This document shows positions 1 through 9,602 of a DNA stretch of 64,000 nt, one piece after another. Position numbers and translations under genes: made by a program. The notes beneath the pieces were generated by a model, which saw only the letters and a program-made list of their open reading frames with translations, did not search any database and had not been told where the DNA came from. The DNA is taken from NCBI GenBank assembly GCA_003241895.1, contig QBLY01000005.1:25641-89640 (forward strand), given 5' to 3'. This DNA is from Lysobacteraceae bacterium. Lineage in GTDB: Bacteria > Pseudomonadota > Gammaproteobacteria > Xanthomonadales > Xanthomonadaceae. Within the stretch, counting starts at the first letter, position 1. Every line of letters begins with the position of its first letter.

Positions 1-1
1 G

Positions 2-43
2 CGCGACGACGATCCGTTCCCGGATGACGACATCCCGTTCTGA
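2..43 (+). CDS. ssb: Single-stranded DNA-binding protein, C-terminal end (partial)
   Basis: Only the last 13 codons are in the window; the gene runs in from the left edge. They end in the acidic tip DDDIPF followed by TGA, which is the conserved C-terminal peptide of bacterial SSB that docks DNA repair and replication partners. No other part of the protein is visible, so the call rests on that tip alone. The gene is followed 64 nt later by rfbB on the same strand. Confidence 0.85.
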   Translation, partial: RDDDPFPDDDIPF

Positions 44-107
44 TTGCGCTGCTCGCGTTCGCGTTCCCCCAACTTCGTTCAAACAGGGCAACTGACCCGG
101 AGCAGTG

Positions 108-1163
108 ATGCAGACTTGGCTGGTCACCGGCGGCGCCGGTTTCATCGGTGGCAACTTCGTGCTTGACGCCGTGCGGCGCGGCGTCAAGGTGGTGAACCTT
201 GACGCCCTGACCTACGCCGGCAACCTCGATACGCTTTCGCCCCTGGACGGTGAGGCCGGGCACGTGTTCGTTCACGGCGACATTGGCGACGCCGCGCTGG
301 TGGCGCGGCTGTTGGCCGAGCACCGGCCGTGCGCCATCGTCAATTTCGCGGCCGAAAGCCACGTGGATCGCTCGATCGACGGCCCGGCCGCGTTCGTGCA
401 GACCAACGTGGTGGGAACCCTGGCCCTGCTCGAGTCCGCGCGCGACTACTGGCGCAGCCTCGAGGGCGAAGCGCGGGACGGGTTCCGCTTCCTGCACGTG
501 TCCACCGACGAGGTGTACGGCTCGCTGGGCGACACCGGCAAGTTCACCGAGGCCACGCCGTTCGCGCCGAACTCGCCGTACTCCGCGTCCAAGGCCGCCT
601 CCGACCACCTGGTGCGCGCGTTCCACCACACCTACGGGCTGCCGGTGCTTACCACCAACTGCTCGAACAACTACGGCCCGTACCAGTTCCCGGAAAAGCT
701 GGTGCCGCTGGTCATCCAGAAGGCGATGGCGGGCGATCCGCTGCCGGTTTACGGCGACGGCCTCAACGTGCGCGACTGGCTGTTCGTCACCGACCACTGC
801 GCCGCCATCCGGCGCGTGCTGGAAGCCGGGCGCGTGGGCGAAACCTACAACGTGGGCGGCGACGCCGAGCGCGAGAACCTGAACGTGGTGAAGACCATCT
901 GCGCCCTTATCGACGCCCGCCGTCCGCGCGCCGACGGCCTGCCGCGCGAGTCGCAGATCAGCTTCGTGAAGGACCGCCCGGGCCACGACCGCCGCTACGC
1001 CATCGACGCAGGCAAGATCCAGGGCGAACTGGGCTGGCAGCCCACCGTCAGCTTCGAACAGGGCATGGCCGCCACCGTCGACTGGTACCTCGCCAACGGC
1101 GACTGGGTGGGTCGCGTGCTGGACGGAAGCTATCGGCTTGAGCGCATCGGACAGGAGTCCTGA
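108..1163 (+). CDS. rfbB: dTDP-glucose 4,6-dehydratase
   Basis: Second enzyme of dTDP-L-rhamnose synthesis: NAD-dependent dehydration of dTDP-glucose to dTDP-4-keto-6-deoxyglucose in the cytoplasm. The 351-residue protein has the N-terminal Rossmann motif GGAGFIG, the catalytic STDEVYG segment with the Asp-Glu pair typical of this dehydratase, and the YxxxK pair at Tyr158/Lys162 (YSASK). Length matches RmlB. The ATG at 108 is preferred over the adjoining GTG at 105. It is the first gene of a tight rmlBACD operon; rfbA starts 1 nt after its stop. The product feeds O-antigen or other rhamnose-containing polysaccharide. Confidence 0.96.
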   Translation: MQTWLVTGGAGFIGGNFVLDAVRRGVKVVNLDALTYAGNLDTLSPLDGEAGHVFVHGDIGDAALVARLLAEHRPCAIVNFAAESHVDRSIDGPAAFVQTNVVGTLALLESARDYWRSLEGEARDGFRFLHVSTDEVYGSLGDTGKFTEATPFAPNSPYSASKAASDHLVRAFHHTYGLPVLTTNCSNNYGPYQFPEKLVPLVIQKAMAGDPLPVYGDGLNVRDWLFVTDHCAAIRRVLEAGRVGETYNVGGDAERENLNVVKTICALIDARRPRADGLPRESQISFVKDRPGHDRRYAIDAGKIQGELGWQPTVSFEQGMAATVDWYLANGDWVGRVLDGSYRLERIGQES

Positions 1164-1164
1164 G

Positions 1165-2049
1165 ATGGCACGCAAGGGAATCATCCTGGCCGGGGGCTCC
1201 GGCACGCGGCTGTACCCGATCACGCAGTCGGTGAGCAAGCAGCTGCTGCCGGTGTACGACAAGCCGATGATCTACTACCCGCTCAGCGTGCTGATGCTGG
1301 CGGGCATCCGCGAAGTGCTGATCATCAACACGCCGCACGAACAGGAGCTGTTCAAGCGGCTGCTGGGCGACGGCTCGCAGTGGGGCATGGACATCCAGTA
1401 CGCGGCCCAGCCCAGCCCCGACGGCCTGGCGCAGGCGTTCCTGATCGGCCGCGAGTTCCTGGCCGGCCAGCCCAGCTGCCTGGTGCTGGGCGACAACATC
1501 TTCCACGGCACCGGGCTGACCAAGCTGCTGCAGCGCGCCGATGCGCGCGAGCACGGCGCCACGGTGTTCGGCTACTGGGTGCGCGACCCCGAGCGCTACG
1601 GCGTCGCCGATTTCGACGCCAGCGGCAAAGTGGTGGGTCTGGAGGAAAAGCCGGCCCAGCCCAAGTCCAACTACGCGGTAACGGGCCTGTACTTCTACGA
1701 CAGCCGCGCCAGCGACTTCGCGGCCGAACTCAAGCCTTCGCCGCGAGGCGAGCTCGAGATCACCGACCTCAACCGGCGCTACCTCGAGGAAGGCGGCCTG
1801 CACCTGGAGCCGCTGGGCCGCGGCTATGCCTGGCTGGATACCGGCACCCACCAGTCGCTGCTGGAGGCGTCGAATTTTATCGAGACCATCGAGGCCCGCC
1901 AGGGCCTGCGCGTGTGCTGCCCGGAGGAAATCGCCTGGGAAAACGGCTGGATCAACGACGCGCAGCTGCAGGCGCTGGCCCAGCCGCTGGCCAAGAGCGG
2001 CTACGGCGAGTACCTGCTGTCGCTGGTGTCGCGCGGAGTGGTCAGGTGA
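1165..2049 (+). CDS. rfbA: Glucose-1-phosphate thymidylyltransferase
   Basis: First enzyme of the dTDP-rhamnose pathway, joining dTTP and glucose-1-phosphate. The 294-residue protein opens with the nucleotidyltransferase signature [13 protein letters not shown] followed by the lysine-containing [15 protein letters not shown] segment, and carries the LGDNIF metal-binding region. Length fits RmlA. The ATG at 1165 places the signature at residues 6-18; an upstream in-frame start would lie inside rfbB. The stop overlaps the GTG start of rfbC by 4 nt, so translation is probably coupled. Confidence 0.96.
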   Translation: MARKGIILAGGSGTRLYPITQSVSKQLLPVYDKPMIYYPLSVLMLAGIREVLIINTPHEQELFKRLLGDGSQWGMDIQYAAQPSPDGLAQAFLIGREFLAGQPSCLVLGDNIFHGTGLTKLLQRADAREHGATVFGYWVRDPERYGVADFDASGKVVGLEEKPAQPKSNYAVTGLYFYDSRASDFAAELKPSPRGELEITDLNRRYLEEGGLHLEPLGRGYAWLDTGTHQSLLEASNFIETIEARQGLRVCCPEEIAWENGWINDAQLQALAQPLAKSGYGEYLLSLVSRGVVR

Positions 2050-2603
2050 AGGTGATCGCGACGCCACTGCCGGGCTGCGTGATCATCGAGCCGACAGTGT
2101 TTGGTGACGCCCGCGGCTTCTTCTACGAGGGCTGGAACAAGTCCCGCTTCGCCGAACATGGGCTGGCGCCGGAGTTCGTGCAGAGCAACACCTCCGCGTC
2201 GTCGCGCGGCGTGCTGCGTGGCCTGCACTACCAGTGGCCCAATCCGCAGGGCAAGTACGTGAGCGTGCTCGAGGGCGAGGTGTACGACGTGGCGGTGGAT
2301 ATCCGCCGTGGGTCACCCACCTTCGGACGCTCCGCCACCGCCGTGCTTTCCGCCCAGAACAAGCGCCATTTCTGGATCCCCGAGGGCTTCGCGCACGGCT
2401 TCGTGGTGCTGTCGGAGCGCGCGGTGTTCAGCTACCTGGTTACCGCGTACTACGATCGCGCCGCCGATGCCGGCATCCGCTGGAACGACGCGGCGCTGGC
2501 CATCGACTGGCCGGTCAGCGCGCCGCTGCTGTCGGACAAGGACGCGGCGGCGCCTTTCCTGGCCGACGTGCCCGCCGACAGGCTGCCGGTTTACGCGCCA
2601 TGA
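2046..2603 (+). CDS. rfbC: dTDP-4-dehydrorhamnose 3,5-epimerase
   Basis: Cupin-fold epimerase acting at C3 and C5 of dTDP-4-keto-6-deoxyglucose. The 185-residue protein shows the RGLHYQ segment with the catalytic His, the VYDVAVDIR strand and the [10 protein letters not shown] segment typical of RmlC. The start is a GTG at 2046 that overlaps the rfbA stop (GTGA); the N terminus then reads [11 protein letters not shown], the usual RmlC beginning. The stop TGA overlaps the rfbD ATG by 4 nt. Third gene of the rmlBACD operon. Confidence 0.95.
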   Translation: MKVIATPLPGCVIIEPTVFGDARGFFYEGWNKSRFAEHGLAPEFVQSNTSASSRGVLRGLHYQWPNPQGKYVSVLEGEVYDVAVDIRRGSPTFGRSATAVLSAQNKRHFWIPEGFAHGFVVLSERAVFSYLVTAYYDRAADAGIRWNDAALAIDWPVSAPLLSDKDAAAPFLADVPADRLPVYAP

Positions 2604-3511
2604 AATTCCTGGTGATCGGCGGCAATGGCCAAGTGGGCCATGCGCTGCTGGGGCGGCTTGCGCCGCTGGGCCAGGTGGTCGCCACGACGCGCTCGGGCCG
2701 TCTGCCCGACGGCAGCCCCTGCCTGGCCACGGATGTGGCCGATACCGACGCGCTGGCGCGGCTGGTGGCGCACGAGGCGCCGGACCTGGTGATCAACGCC
2801 AGCGCCTATACCGCTGTTGATTGCGCGCAGGACGAGCCCGGGCTCGCGCATCTCATCAACGCGCAGGCGCCTGGCGCCTTGGCCTTGGCCTGCGCCAAGG
2901 CCGGCATCGGGCTGGTGCATTTTTCCACCGACTACGTCTTCGACGGCACCGGCACGCGGCCCTACCGTGAAGACGACGCCGTCGCGCCGCTGGGCGTGTA
3001 TGGGGCCAGCAAATGGGCAGGCGAACAGGCCGTGCGCGACAGCGGCGCGGCGCACAAGATTTTCCGCCTGTGCTGGGTGTACGGGCCGCGCGGCGGCAAC
3101 TTCCTGCTGACCATGCTGCGCCTGGGCCGCGAGCGCGATCACCTGCGGGTGGTGGCGGACCAGGTGGGGGCACCCACCTGCGCGGCACGCATCGCCGACG
3201 GGGTGGCCCATGCCATCACCGTCCAGCCCGAGCTGAGCGGCACCTGGCATCTTTCGGCCGACGGTGAAACCAGCTGGCACGGCTTTGCCCAGGCCATCTT
3301 CCAGGGCGCCGTCGAGCGCGGCCTGCTGCCGCGGGCTCCGAGCCTGGAGGCGATCAGCAGCGCCCAGTACCCGACGCCGGCCAGGCGCCCGGCCTATTCG
3401 CGCCTGGATACGGCACGCTTCCAGCGGGACTTCGGCCTTCACATAGGTGACTGGCGTGAAGGCCTCGACGAAACCCTCGATACCCTTGCGGCGCTGTCGC
3501 GCGGCCCCTAA
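2600..3511 (+). CDS. rfbD: dTDP-4-dehydrorhamnose reductase
   Basis: Last step of dTDP-L-rhamnose synthesis, NAD(P)H-dependent reduction of the 4-keto group. The 303-residue SDR-type protein begins with the Rossmann motif GGNGQVG, then has STDYVFDG and the catalytic YGASK (YxxxK), in the order seen in RmlD. It overlaps rfbC by 4 nt and ends the operon. The 114 nt that follow hold no gene before the next peptidase. Confidence 0.95.
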   Translation: MKFLVIGGNGQVGHALLGRLAPLGQVVATTRSGRLPDGSPCLATDVADTDALARLVAHEAPDLVINASAYTAVDCAQDEPGLAHLINAQAPGALALACAKAGIGLVHFSTDYVFDGTGTRPYREDDAVAPLGVYGASKWAGEQAVRDSGAAHKIFRLCWVYGPRGGNFLLTMLRLGRERDHLRVVADQVGAPTCAARIADGVAHAITVQPELSGTWHLSADGETSWHGFAQAIFQGAVERGLLPRAPSLEAISSAQYPTPARRPAYSRLDTARFQRDFGLHIGDWREGLDETLDTLAALSRGP

Positions 3512-3625
3512 TCTCCAGATTCCGGCAGGCGCGACCATACGCGCCGTCGGCTGCAGCCATCCCCGCCCGGCGTCCCGCCGGAGCGATGCCCATGGCGGCA
3601 GGACAAGAAACCCCCGGGGAGAAAA

Positions 3626-5629
3626 ATGAAAACCGCAATCGTCTTGATCGGCCTGACCGCCGGTACCAGCCTGGCCGCCGACCTGCCGCCGATCCAGGAC
3701 TTCTTCCGTCCTTCGGCCTACACCAACGCCCAGATATCGCCTGATGGAAAGTACCTGGGCCTCATCGTCGACCGCGGCGAACAGGACATCCTGACCATCA
3801 TGAGGATGTCGGACCTGAGCGTGCTCAAGGTCAACCAACTGCCCGACAAGAAGAGCGTGGGCAGCTTCCGCTGGGTGGGCGACGACCGCGTGATGTTCAG
3901 CGCCACGCGCAAGTACGGCGGCTTCGCGGCCCCGCGCAATACCGGTGAGTGGTACGCCGTGAACGCCGATGGCAGCCAGGCCCGCCCGCTTATTTTCCGC
4001 GGCACCCGCTCCGCCGCCGAGCGCAGCAAGACCGTGGGCAATGAGTTCTTCTCGATGGCCGACGCGATGGACGAGGATCCGCGCTACGTGCTGATGGAAG
4101 TGAACTACCCGCGATCCAAGGACGGTGCCGGCACCGAGATGGTGCAGGTGGACACCTTCACCGGCGCCCGCAAGTCGCTGGTGCGCGCGCCGCGCGAGAA
4201 CTGCAGCCTCACGCTGGACGAGAAGAAGGAAACACGCTTCGCCCTGTGCTTCGACAGCAAGAACGACCAGGGTGAGTACGACACCGTCACCGAGCTGTAC
4301 CGTCGCGAAGCCGACGGCAGCTGGAAGCTGCTCAACAAGTCGGCCGGCGGCGGCAAGGACATCAGCGTGATTGGCACGTCCGACGACGGCACCATTTATG
4401 CGCTGCAGGATGACCGCAAGGTCCCGGCCGCGTTTGGTACCGTGGATCGCGCCACGGGCGAGTTCAAAAAGCTCTTCCAGGACAACGTGACCGAGGTGTC
4501 GGACTGGGTCAGTTCGCCCACCGACGACACGGTGCTGGCGGTGATGACCGAAGCCGGCGCGCCGCGCGTCACCCTGGTGAACGAGGACCATCCCGACAGC
4601 GAGCTGTATGCCTCACTGGCCGGCGCCTTCCCGGGCCAGGTGGTCAACTTCGCCAGCTCCACCCGCGACGGCAAGCAGGTCATCGTGTCCACCTACAGCG
4701 ACAAGAACCCGGGCGAGTTGTTCCTCTACGACCGCGACACCGGCAAGGCCCGCTTCCTGCTCAAGGGCCGCGAGTGGGTGGACACGGCGAAGTCCGCCAG
4801 CATCCGCTCGTTCTCGTTCACCTCGCGCGACGGCCTGAAGATCCACGGCTACCTCACCCTCCCGGCCGGCTCGAACGGCAAGAACCTGCCGATGATCGTC
4901 AACCCGCACGGTGGCCCGATGGGCCCGCGCGACCGCTGGCGCTACAGCCCGGAAACACAGCTGTTCGCCAGCCGCGGCTACGCGGTGCTGCAGGTGAACT
5001 TCCGCGGCTCGGGCGGCTTCGGCAAGGCCTTCCAGGACATGGCCTATGGCCAGTGGGCCACGGGCATCATGAACGACATCATCGACGCCACGAAGTGGGC
5101 CATTTCTGACGGCGTGGCCGACAAGGAGCGGATCTGCATCTACGGCGCCAGCTTCGGCGGCTACGCGGCCATGATGGCCCCGGCGCGCGACCAGGACCTG
5201 TTCAAGTGCGCGTTCGGCTACGTGGGCGTGTACGACGCCCAGATCCAGTTCAAGCTCAGCGACACGGGCGACCGCAACGACGGCATCCGCTACCTGCAGC
5301 GCGCCTTCGGCGCCACCCGCGCCGAACAGGACGCGATGTCGCCGATCAACCACGTCGACAAGATCACCGTCCCGGTGTTCATGGCGGCCGGCGCCCGCGA
5401 CGCGCGCTGCCCGCCCGAGCACACCGAGAAGATGTTCGCGGCGCTGGAGCAGGCAGGCAACAAGCCCGAGGGCATGATCATCGCTTCGGGCGAAGGCCAT
5501 GGCTTCTACGAGCTCGAGAACAACGTGAACCTGTACACCCAGATGCTCGCCTTCTTTGGCCGCCACATCGGCGGCAGCGTGGAAGCGGGCAACCCGGAAA
5601 CGGAAAAGGCGTCCGGCGCGTCGCACTGA
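3626..5629 (+). CDS. Secreted S9 family (prolyl oligopeptidase type) peptidase
   Basis: A serine peptidase of the S9 family, acting on short peptides, probably in the periplasm. Of 667 residues, the first 17-18 form a signal peptide ending in SLA-AD. A beta-propeller-like N-terminal half (residues 30-390) precedes the alpha/beta-hydrolase domain (about 400-650). The nucleophile is Ser509 in GASFGGY, with the likely acid Asp592 (GARDARC) and His625 (GEGHGF). The ATG at 3626 follows a GGGGAGA ribosome binding site. It converges with the peptide transporter across a shared terminator. Exact specificity (dipeptidyl versus acylaminoacyl peptidase) cannot be read from sequence. Confidence 0.9.
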   Translation: MKTAIVLIGLTAGTSLAADLPPIQDFFRPSAYTNAQISPDGKYLGLIVDRGEQDILTIMRMSDLSVLKVNQLPDKKSVGSFRWVGDDRVMFSATRKYGGFAAPRNTGEWYAVNADGSQARPLIFRGTRSAAERSKTVGNEFFSMADAMDEDPRYVLMEVNYPRSKDGAGTEMVQVDTFTGARKSLVRAPRENCSLTLDEKKETRFALCFDSKNDQGEYDTVTELYRREADGSWKLLNKSAGGGKDISVIGTSDDGTIYALQDDRKVPAAFGTVDRATGEFKKLFQDNVTEVSDWVSSPTDDTVLAVMTEAGAPRVTLVNEDHPDSELYASLAGAFPGQVVNFASSTRDGKQVIVSTYSDKNPGELFLYDRDTGKARFLLKGREWVDTAKSASIRSFSFTSRDGLKIHGYLTLPAGSNGKNLPMIVNPHGGPMGPRDRWRYSPETQLFASRGYAVLQVNFRGSGGFGKAFQDMAYGQWATGIMNDIIDATKWAISDGVADKERICIYGASFGGYAAMMAPARDQDLFKCAFGYVGVYDAQIQFKLSDTGDRNDGIRYLQRAFGATRAEQDAMSPINHVDKITVPVFMAAGARDARCPPEHTEKMFAALEQAGNKPEGMIIASGEGHGFYELENNVNLYTQMLAFFGRHIGGSVEAGNPETEKASGASH

Positions 5630-5650
5630 CGCCCGCTTCGCCAACCAAGT

Positions 5651-5681
5651 AAAAACGGCGCCCCAGGGCGCCGTTTTTTTT
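5651..5681. terminator. Bidirectional intrinsic terminator
   Basis: A stem CGGCGCC/GGCGCCG (5656-5662 and 5667-5673) with loop CCAG is flanked by five A on the left and eight T on the right, so it can stop transcription from both sides. It lies between two convergent genes, the S9 peptidase and the peptide transporter. Confidence 0.88.
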
Positions 5682-5697
5682 GCTGCGCGAACCCGGC

Positions 5698-7416
5698 TTA
5701 CTTGATGCCGTTCATCCAGCGCCGCACCAGCGGCGTGATCACCAGGAAGGCGAGGCCCGAGCCGACGCCGATCCACAGCATCATCTCGAACAGCCCGCCG
5801 TACTTGGCGCCGGCCACCGCCATGTCGATCACGCCGTCCTCGGGGATGTCCAGCGAGGCCAGCTTGCCGAACTGCGCGGCCAGCACTTCCGAGTAGGCCG
5901 TGGCCAGCCAGAAGGCGCCCATCATCAGGCCCACCACGCGCGGGATGGACAGCTGGGTGACGGCCGACAGCCCGATCGGTGACAGGCACATCTCGCCGAT
6001 CTCAAGGATGAAGTAGGCCAGCACCAGCCACCACACGCTGGCCATCGCGCCGCCGGACGCTTCCTGCGCGGCCATCATCAGCGGGATGAACGCCAGGCCG
6101 GCGGTGATCAGGCCGATGGCCATCTTGGCCGGCTTGCTGGGATTGAGGCCGCGCTTCTCCAGCCACGGCCACAGCCAGGCGAACACCGGCGACAGCAGCA
6201 CGATGAAGAACGCGCCAAGGAAGGTCAGCGAGCCGGCCGTCTGCGGCACCAGCACCACGTCGTGGGTGATGGCGACCACCAGCCCGGCGACCATCGCGGC
6301 CACCAGGCCCTTGGCCAGGCGGCCCCGGCCGCGGTCGCTGGCCATCAGCGCACCGATCATCAGCACCGGGCTCAGGCCCAGCGAGTAGATCGCCCAGGGC
6401 ACGGTGGGCGTATAGCTGCCCCCCGCCATGCCGAACAGGTCCTTGGTCAGCATCCGGTCGGTGAACGTCACCCACGAGCCATAGGTCTGCTCGTAGAGTG
6501 CGAAGAAGATCAGCACGCCGAAGATCAGCAGCACCAGCGCCACCATCTGCTCGCGCTCGACCTTGCTGCACTTCTTCACCAGGAACCAGATGAACCAGCT
6601 GGTGAACGCAATCGCGATCAGGTGCATCGCGCCATGCACCGTCCAGGTGCGCTGGATCAGCTGCCACACCACCAGCACGCCGCCCAGGCTGCCCAGGTAG
6701 ATCAACCATTCACGGCTGATCGGGCCGACCTTCTCGCGCAGCTTCGCCGGGTCGTTGGGTTCGGCGTGGCCGTGCAGGTACTTCTGGCCCCACAGGAACA
6801 TCACCAGGCCGGCGACCATGCCGATGCCGGCCGCGCCGAAGCCGTACTTCCAGCCGTAGGTCTCGCCCAGGAAGGCGCACACCAGGCTGGCGAACATCGC
6901 GCCGACGTTGATGCCGGCATAGAACAGGGTGAAGCCCGAATCCAGGCGCGGATCGTTGCGCGGATACAGGCGCCCGACGATGGTGGAGATGTTGGGCTTG
7001 AGGAAGCCCACGCCCATGATGATCAGCGCCAGCGACAGGTAGAACACCTGCAGGGCGGCTTCGTCGCGCACCACCACGCCGTCCACCAGGCGCGCCTGCT
7101 CGCCCTCGAAGGCCATGCCCAGGTGGCCCAGCACCAGCAGCACGCCGCCCAGCACCACGGCCTTGCGCATGCCCAGGTAGCGGTCGGCCAGCAGGCCGCC
7201 GATCACCGGCACCGCATACACCAGGCCGCCGTAGGCGCCCAGCAGGTCATAGCCGGCATCGTCGGTGAACAGGTGGTACTTGAGGATGTAAAGCAGCAGC
7301 AGTGCCTTCATGCCGTAGAAGGAAAAGCGCTCCCACATCTCGGTGAAGAAGCAGACGAACAGCCCTTTCGGGTGGCCGAGGAAATCCTCGGGAACAGCGC
7401 TGAGGGATGTGCTCAC
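5698..7416 (-). CDS. Proton-dependent oligopeptide transporter (POT/PTR2 family MFS)
   Basis: Inner-membrane symporter importing di- and tripeptides with protons. The 572-residue protein is strongly hydrophobic with about 14 membrane segments. The POT signature ExxERF is present as EMWERFSFYGMK near residues 26-37, and a second family region FYAGINVGAM lies near 165. Length is slightly above the roughly 500 residues of E. coli DtpA. It lies between two secreted S9 peptidases that could generate its substrates. The ATG at 7416 faces the second peptidase gene divergently. Confidence 0.92.
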   Translation of the reverse strand: MSTSLSAVPEDFLGHPKGLFVCFFTEMWERFSFYGMKALLLLYILKYHLFTDDAGYDLLGAYGGLVYAVPVIGGLLADRYLGMRKAVVLGGVLLVLGHLGMAFEGEQARLVDGVVVRDEAALQVFYLSLALIIMGVGFLKPNISTIVGRLYPRNDPRLDSGFTLFYAGINVGAMFASLVCAFLGETYGWKYGFGAAGIGMVAGLVMFLWGQKYLHGHAEPNDPAKLREKVGPISREWLIYLGSLGGVLVVWQLIQRTWTVHGAMHLIAIAFTSWFIWFLVKKCSKVEREQMVALVLLIFGVLIFFALYEQTYGSWVTFTDRMLTKDLFGMAGGSYTPTVPWAIYSLGLSPVLMIGALMASDRGRGRLAKGLVAAMVAGLVVAITHDVVLVPQTAGSLTFLGAFFIVLLSPVFAWLWPWLEKRGLNPSKPAKMAIGLITAGLAFIPLMMAAQEASGGAMASVWWLVLAYFILEIGEMCLSPIGLSAVTQLSIPRVVGLMMGAFWLATAYSEVLAAQFGKLASLDIPEDGVIDMAVAGAKYGGLFEMMLWIGVGSGLAFLVITPLVRRWMNGIK

Positions 7417-7528
7417 GGGGTGCTCCAGCCAAGTGTCGGCCGAGTATAGCCACCCGTGCCGGGCGCCAGTCTTTGCACCCGGGCCTCTGGGTGCCTACCA
7501 TGGCGATTGGCTTCCCTAGGTGCCCGTC

Positions 7529-9595
7529 ATGACCCGTCTGCGCCCCGTCCTGTTCGCCCTGCTGCTTCCCGCCCTGTCCACGGCGGCCTTCGCGGCCCCC
7601 AAGCCCTTCGACGCCCGCGACCTGGTGACCCTGGACCGGGTGTCGTCGCCCACGCTTTCGCCCAACGCCCGCAAGCTGGTGGTGGCGGTGCGCGAAGCCG
7701 ACTACGAAGCCAACAAGGCCACCACCGGCCTGTGGATCGAGGACCTGTTCGCGCGCGACGTGGCGCCGCCGCTGCGCTTCACCGCCGAGGGTTTCAACGT
7801 CAACACCCCGGCGTTCTCGCCCGACGGTGCGTCGCTGTACTTCCTGAGCGCCAAGTCCGGCTCCCAGCAGCTGTGGAAGCAGGCCGTCGCCGGCGGCGAT
7901 GCAGTGCAGGTAACGAACTATCCGCTGGACTTGGGCAGCTACAAACTCTCGCCCGACGGCAAGTCGGTGGCGGTCAGCTTCGAGGTGTTCATTGATTGCG
8001 CCGACCTGGCCTGCACCAAAGCCCGGCTCGACGCCACGGCCGCCAACAAGGCCACCGGCAGGCTTTACAGCAAGCTGTTCGTGCGCCACTGGGACACCTG
8101 GGCCGATGGCCGCCGCAACCAACTCTACGTCGCCCGCTTCGGCGCCGACGGCCTTGCCGCGGGCGAGCCCGTGCGTATCAGCGCCGGCATCGACGGCGAC
8201 GTGCCGTCCAAGCCCTTCGGCGACGCCAGCGAATACGCCTGGGCACCGGATGGCCAGTCGCTGGTGTTCAGCGTGCGCGTGGCCGGCCGCGAAGAGGCCT
8301 GGTCCACCAATTTCGATCTCTACCAGGGCTTCGTCAGCGCGCGCATGGCGCCGCGCAACCTCACCGCCGCCAACCCGGCCATGGATACCGGCCCGGCGTT
8401 CAGCGCCAACGGCAAGACGCTCTACTACCGCGCGATGAAGCGCGCCGGCTTCGAGGCCGACCGCCTGGCGCTGATGGCGATGGACCTGGGCACCGGCCAG
8501 ACGCGTGAAATCGCCCCGGGCTGGGACCGCTCCGCCGACGGCATCACCCTGTCGGCCGACGGCAAGTCCATCTACACCACCGCAGCCGACATCGGCACCC
8601 TGCCGCTGTTCAAGGTGGACATCGCCAGCGGCAAGGCCACCAAGGTGGTGCCGGGCGGCACCATCGGCGGATTCGACCTGGTGGGCGACACGCTGGCGTT
8701 TACACGCGACTCGCTCGGTTCCCCCGCCCAGGCCTTCGTCGCGCGCGCCGACGGCGGCGGTGCGCGCCAGGTCACCGAGGCCAACATCAAGGCCATGTCC
8801 GAGTTGGCTTTCGGCGACTACGAACAGTTCAGCTTCAAGGGCTGGAACAACGAGACCGTTTACGGCTACGTGGTGAAGCCGGTCGGCTACGAGGAAGGCA
8901 AGACCTATCCGGTCGCCTTCCTGATCCACGGTGGCCCGCAGGGCAGTTTCGGCGACAACTTCCACTACCGCTGGAATCCGCAGACCTATGCCGGCGCCGG
9001 CTTCGCGGTGGTGATGATCGACTTCCACGGCTCCACCGGCTACGGCCAGGCCTTCACCGATTCGATCTCGCAGGACTGGGGCGGCAAGCCGCTCGAAGAC
9101 CTGCAGAAGGGCTTCGCGGCGGCGCAGGAACAGTATTCGTTCCTCGACGGTGACCGCGCCTGCGCGCTGGGCGGCAGCTACGGCGGCTACATGGTGGCCT
9201 GGATCGCCGGCAACTGGCCCGATGGCTTCAAGTGCCTGGTGAACCACGCGGGCGTGTTCGACACCCGCATCATGGGCACCAACACCGAAGAGCTGTGGTT
9301 CAGCGAATGGGAGAACGGCGGCACGCCGGTGCAGGTGCCGGAGAACTACGAGAAGTTCAACCCGATCAACCATGTCGGCAAGTGGAAGTCCCCGCTGCTG
9401 GTCATCCACGGCCAGCTCGACTACCGCGTGCTGGTGGAACAGGGGCTGGCCAGCTTCAGCGCCGCCCAGCGCCAGGGCGTCGAGAGCCAGCTGCTGTACT
9501 TCCCGGACGAGAACCACTGGATCCTCAAGCCGCACAACAGCGTGCTGTGGCACGACACGGTGAACGCCTGGCTCAAGCGCTGGACCGCGGAGTGA
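7529..9595 (+). CDS. Secreted S9 family peptidase (dipeptidyl/acylaminoacyl type)
   Basis: A second S9 serine peptidase, 688 residues from the ATG at 7529, which has an AGG ribosome site 8 nt upstream; a GTG at 7520 is less likely. A signal peptide ends near AFA-APKPFD. The N-terminal half carries WD-like blades (for example SPDGASLYF, SPDGKSVAV). The hydrolase domain has Ser550 in GGSYGGYM, Asp631 in HGQLDYR and His663 in DENHW. It is a distant paralog of the 3626-5629 enzyme rather than a recent copy. Together with the POT transporter it suggests peptide scavenging. Confidence 0.9.
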   Translation: MTRLRPVLFALLLPALSTAAFAAPKPFDARDLVTLDRVSSPTLSPNARKLVVAVREADYEANKATTGLWIEDLFARDVAPPLRFTAEGFNVNTPAFSPDGASLYFLSAKSGSQQLWKQAVAGGDAVQVTNYPLDLGSYKLSPDGKSVAVSFEVFIDCADLACTKARLDATAANKATGRLYSKLFVRHWDTWADGRRNQLYVARFGADGLAAGEPVRISAGIDGDVPSKPFGDASEYAWAPDGQSLVFSVRVAGREEAWSTNFDLYQGFVSARMAPRNLTAANPAMDTGPAFSANGKTLYYRAMKRAGFEADRLALMAMDLGTGQTREIAPGWDRSADGITLSADGKSIYTTAADIGTLPLFKVDIASGKATKVVPGGTIGGFDLVGDTLAFTRDSLGSPAQAFVARADGGGARQVTEANIKAMSELAFGDYEQFSFKGWNNETVYGYVVKPVGYEEGKTYPVAFLIHGGPQGSFGDNFHYRWNPQTYAGAGFAVVMIDFHGSTGYGQAFTDSISQDWGGKPLEDLQKGFAAAQEQYSFLDGDRACALGGSYGGYMVAWIAGNWPDGFKCLVNHAGVFDTRIMGTNTEELWFSEWENGGTPVQVPENYEKFNPINHVGKWKSPLLVIHGQLDYRVLVEQGLASFSAAQRQGVESQLLYFPDENHWILKPHNSVLWHDTVNAWLKRWTAE

Positions 9596-9602
9596 GCCCG
9601 CC

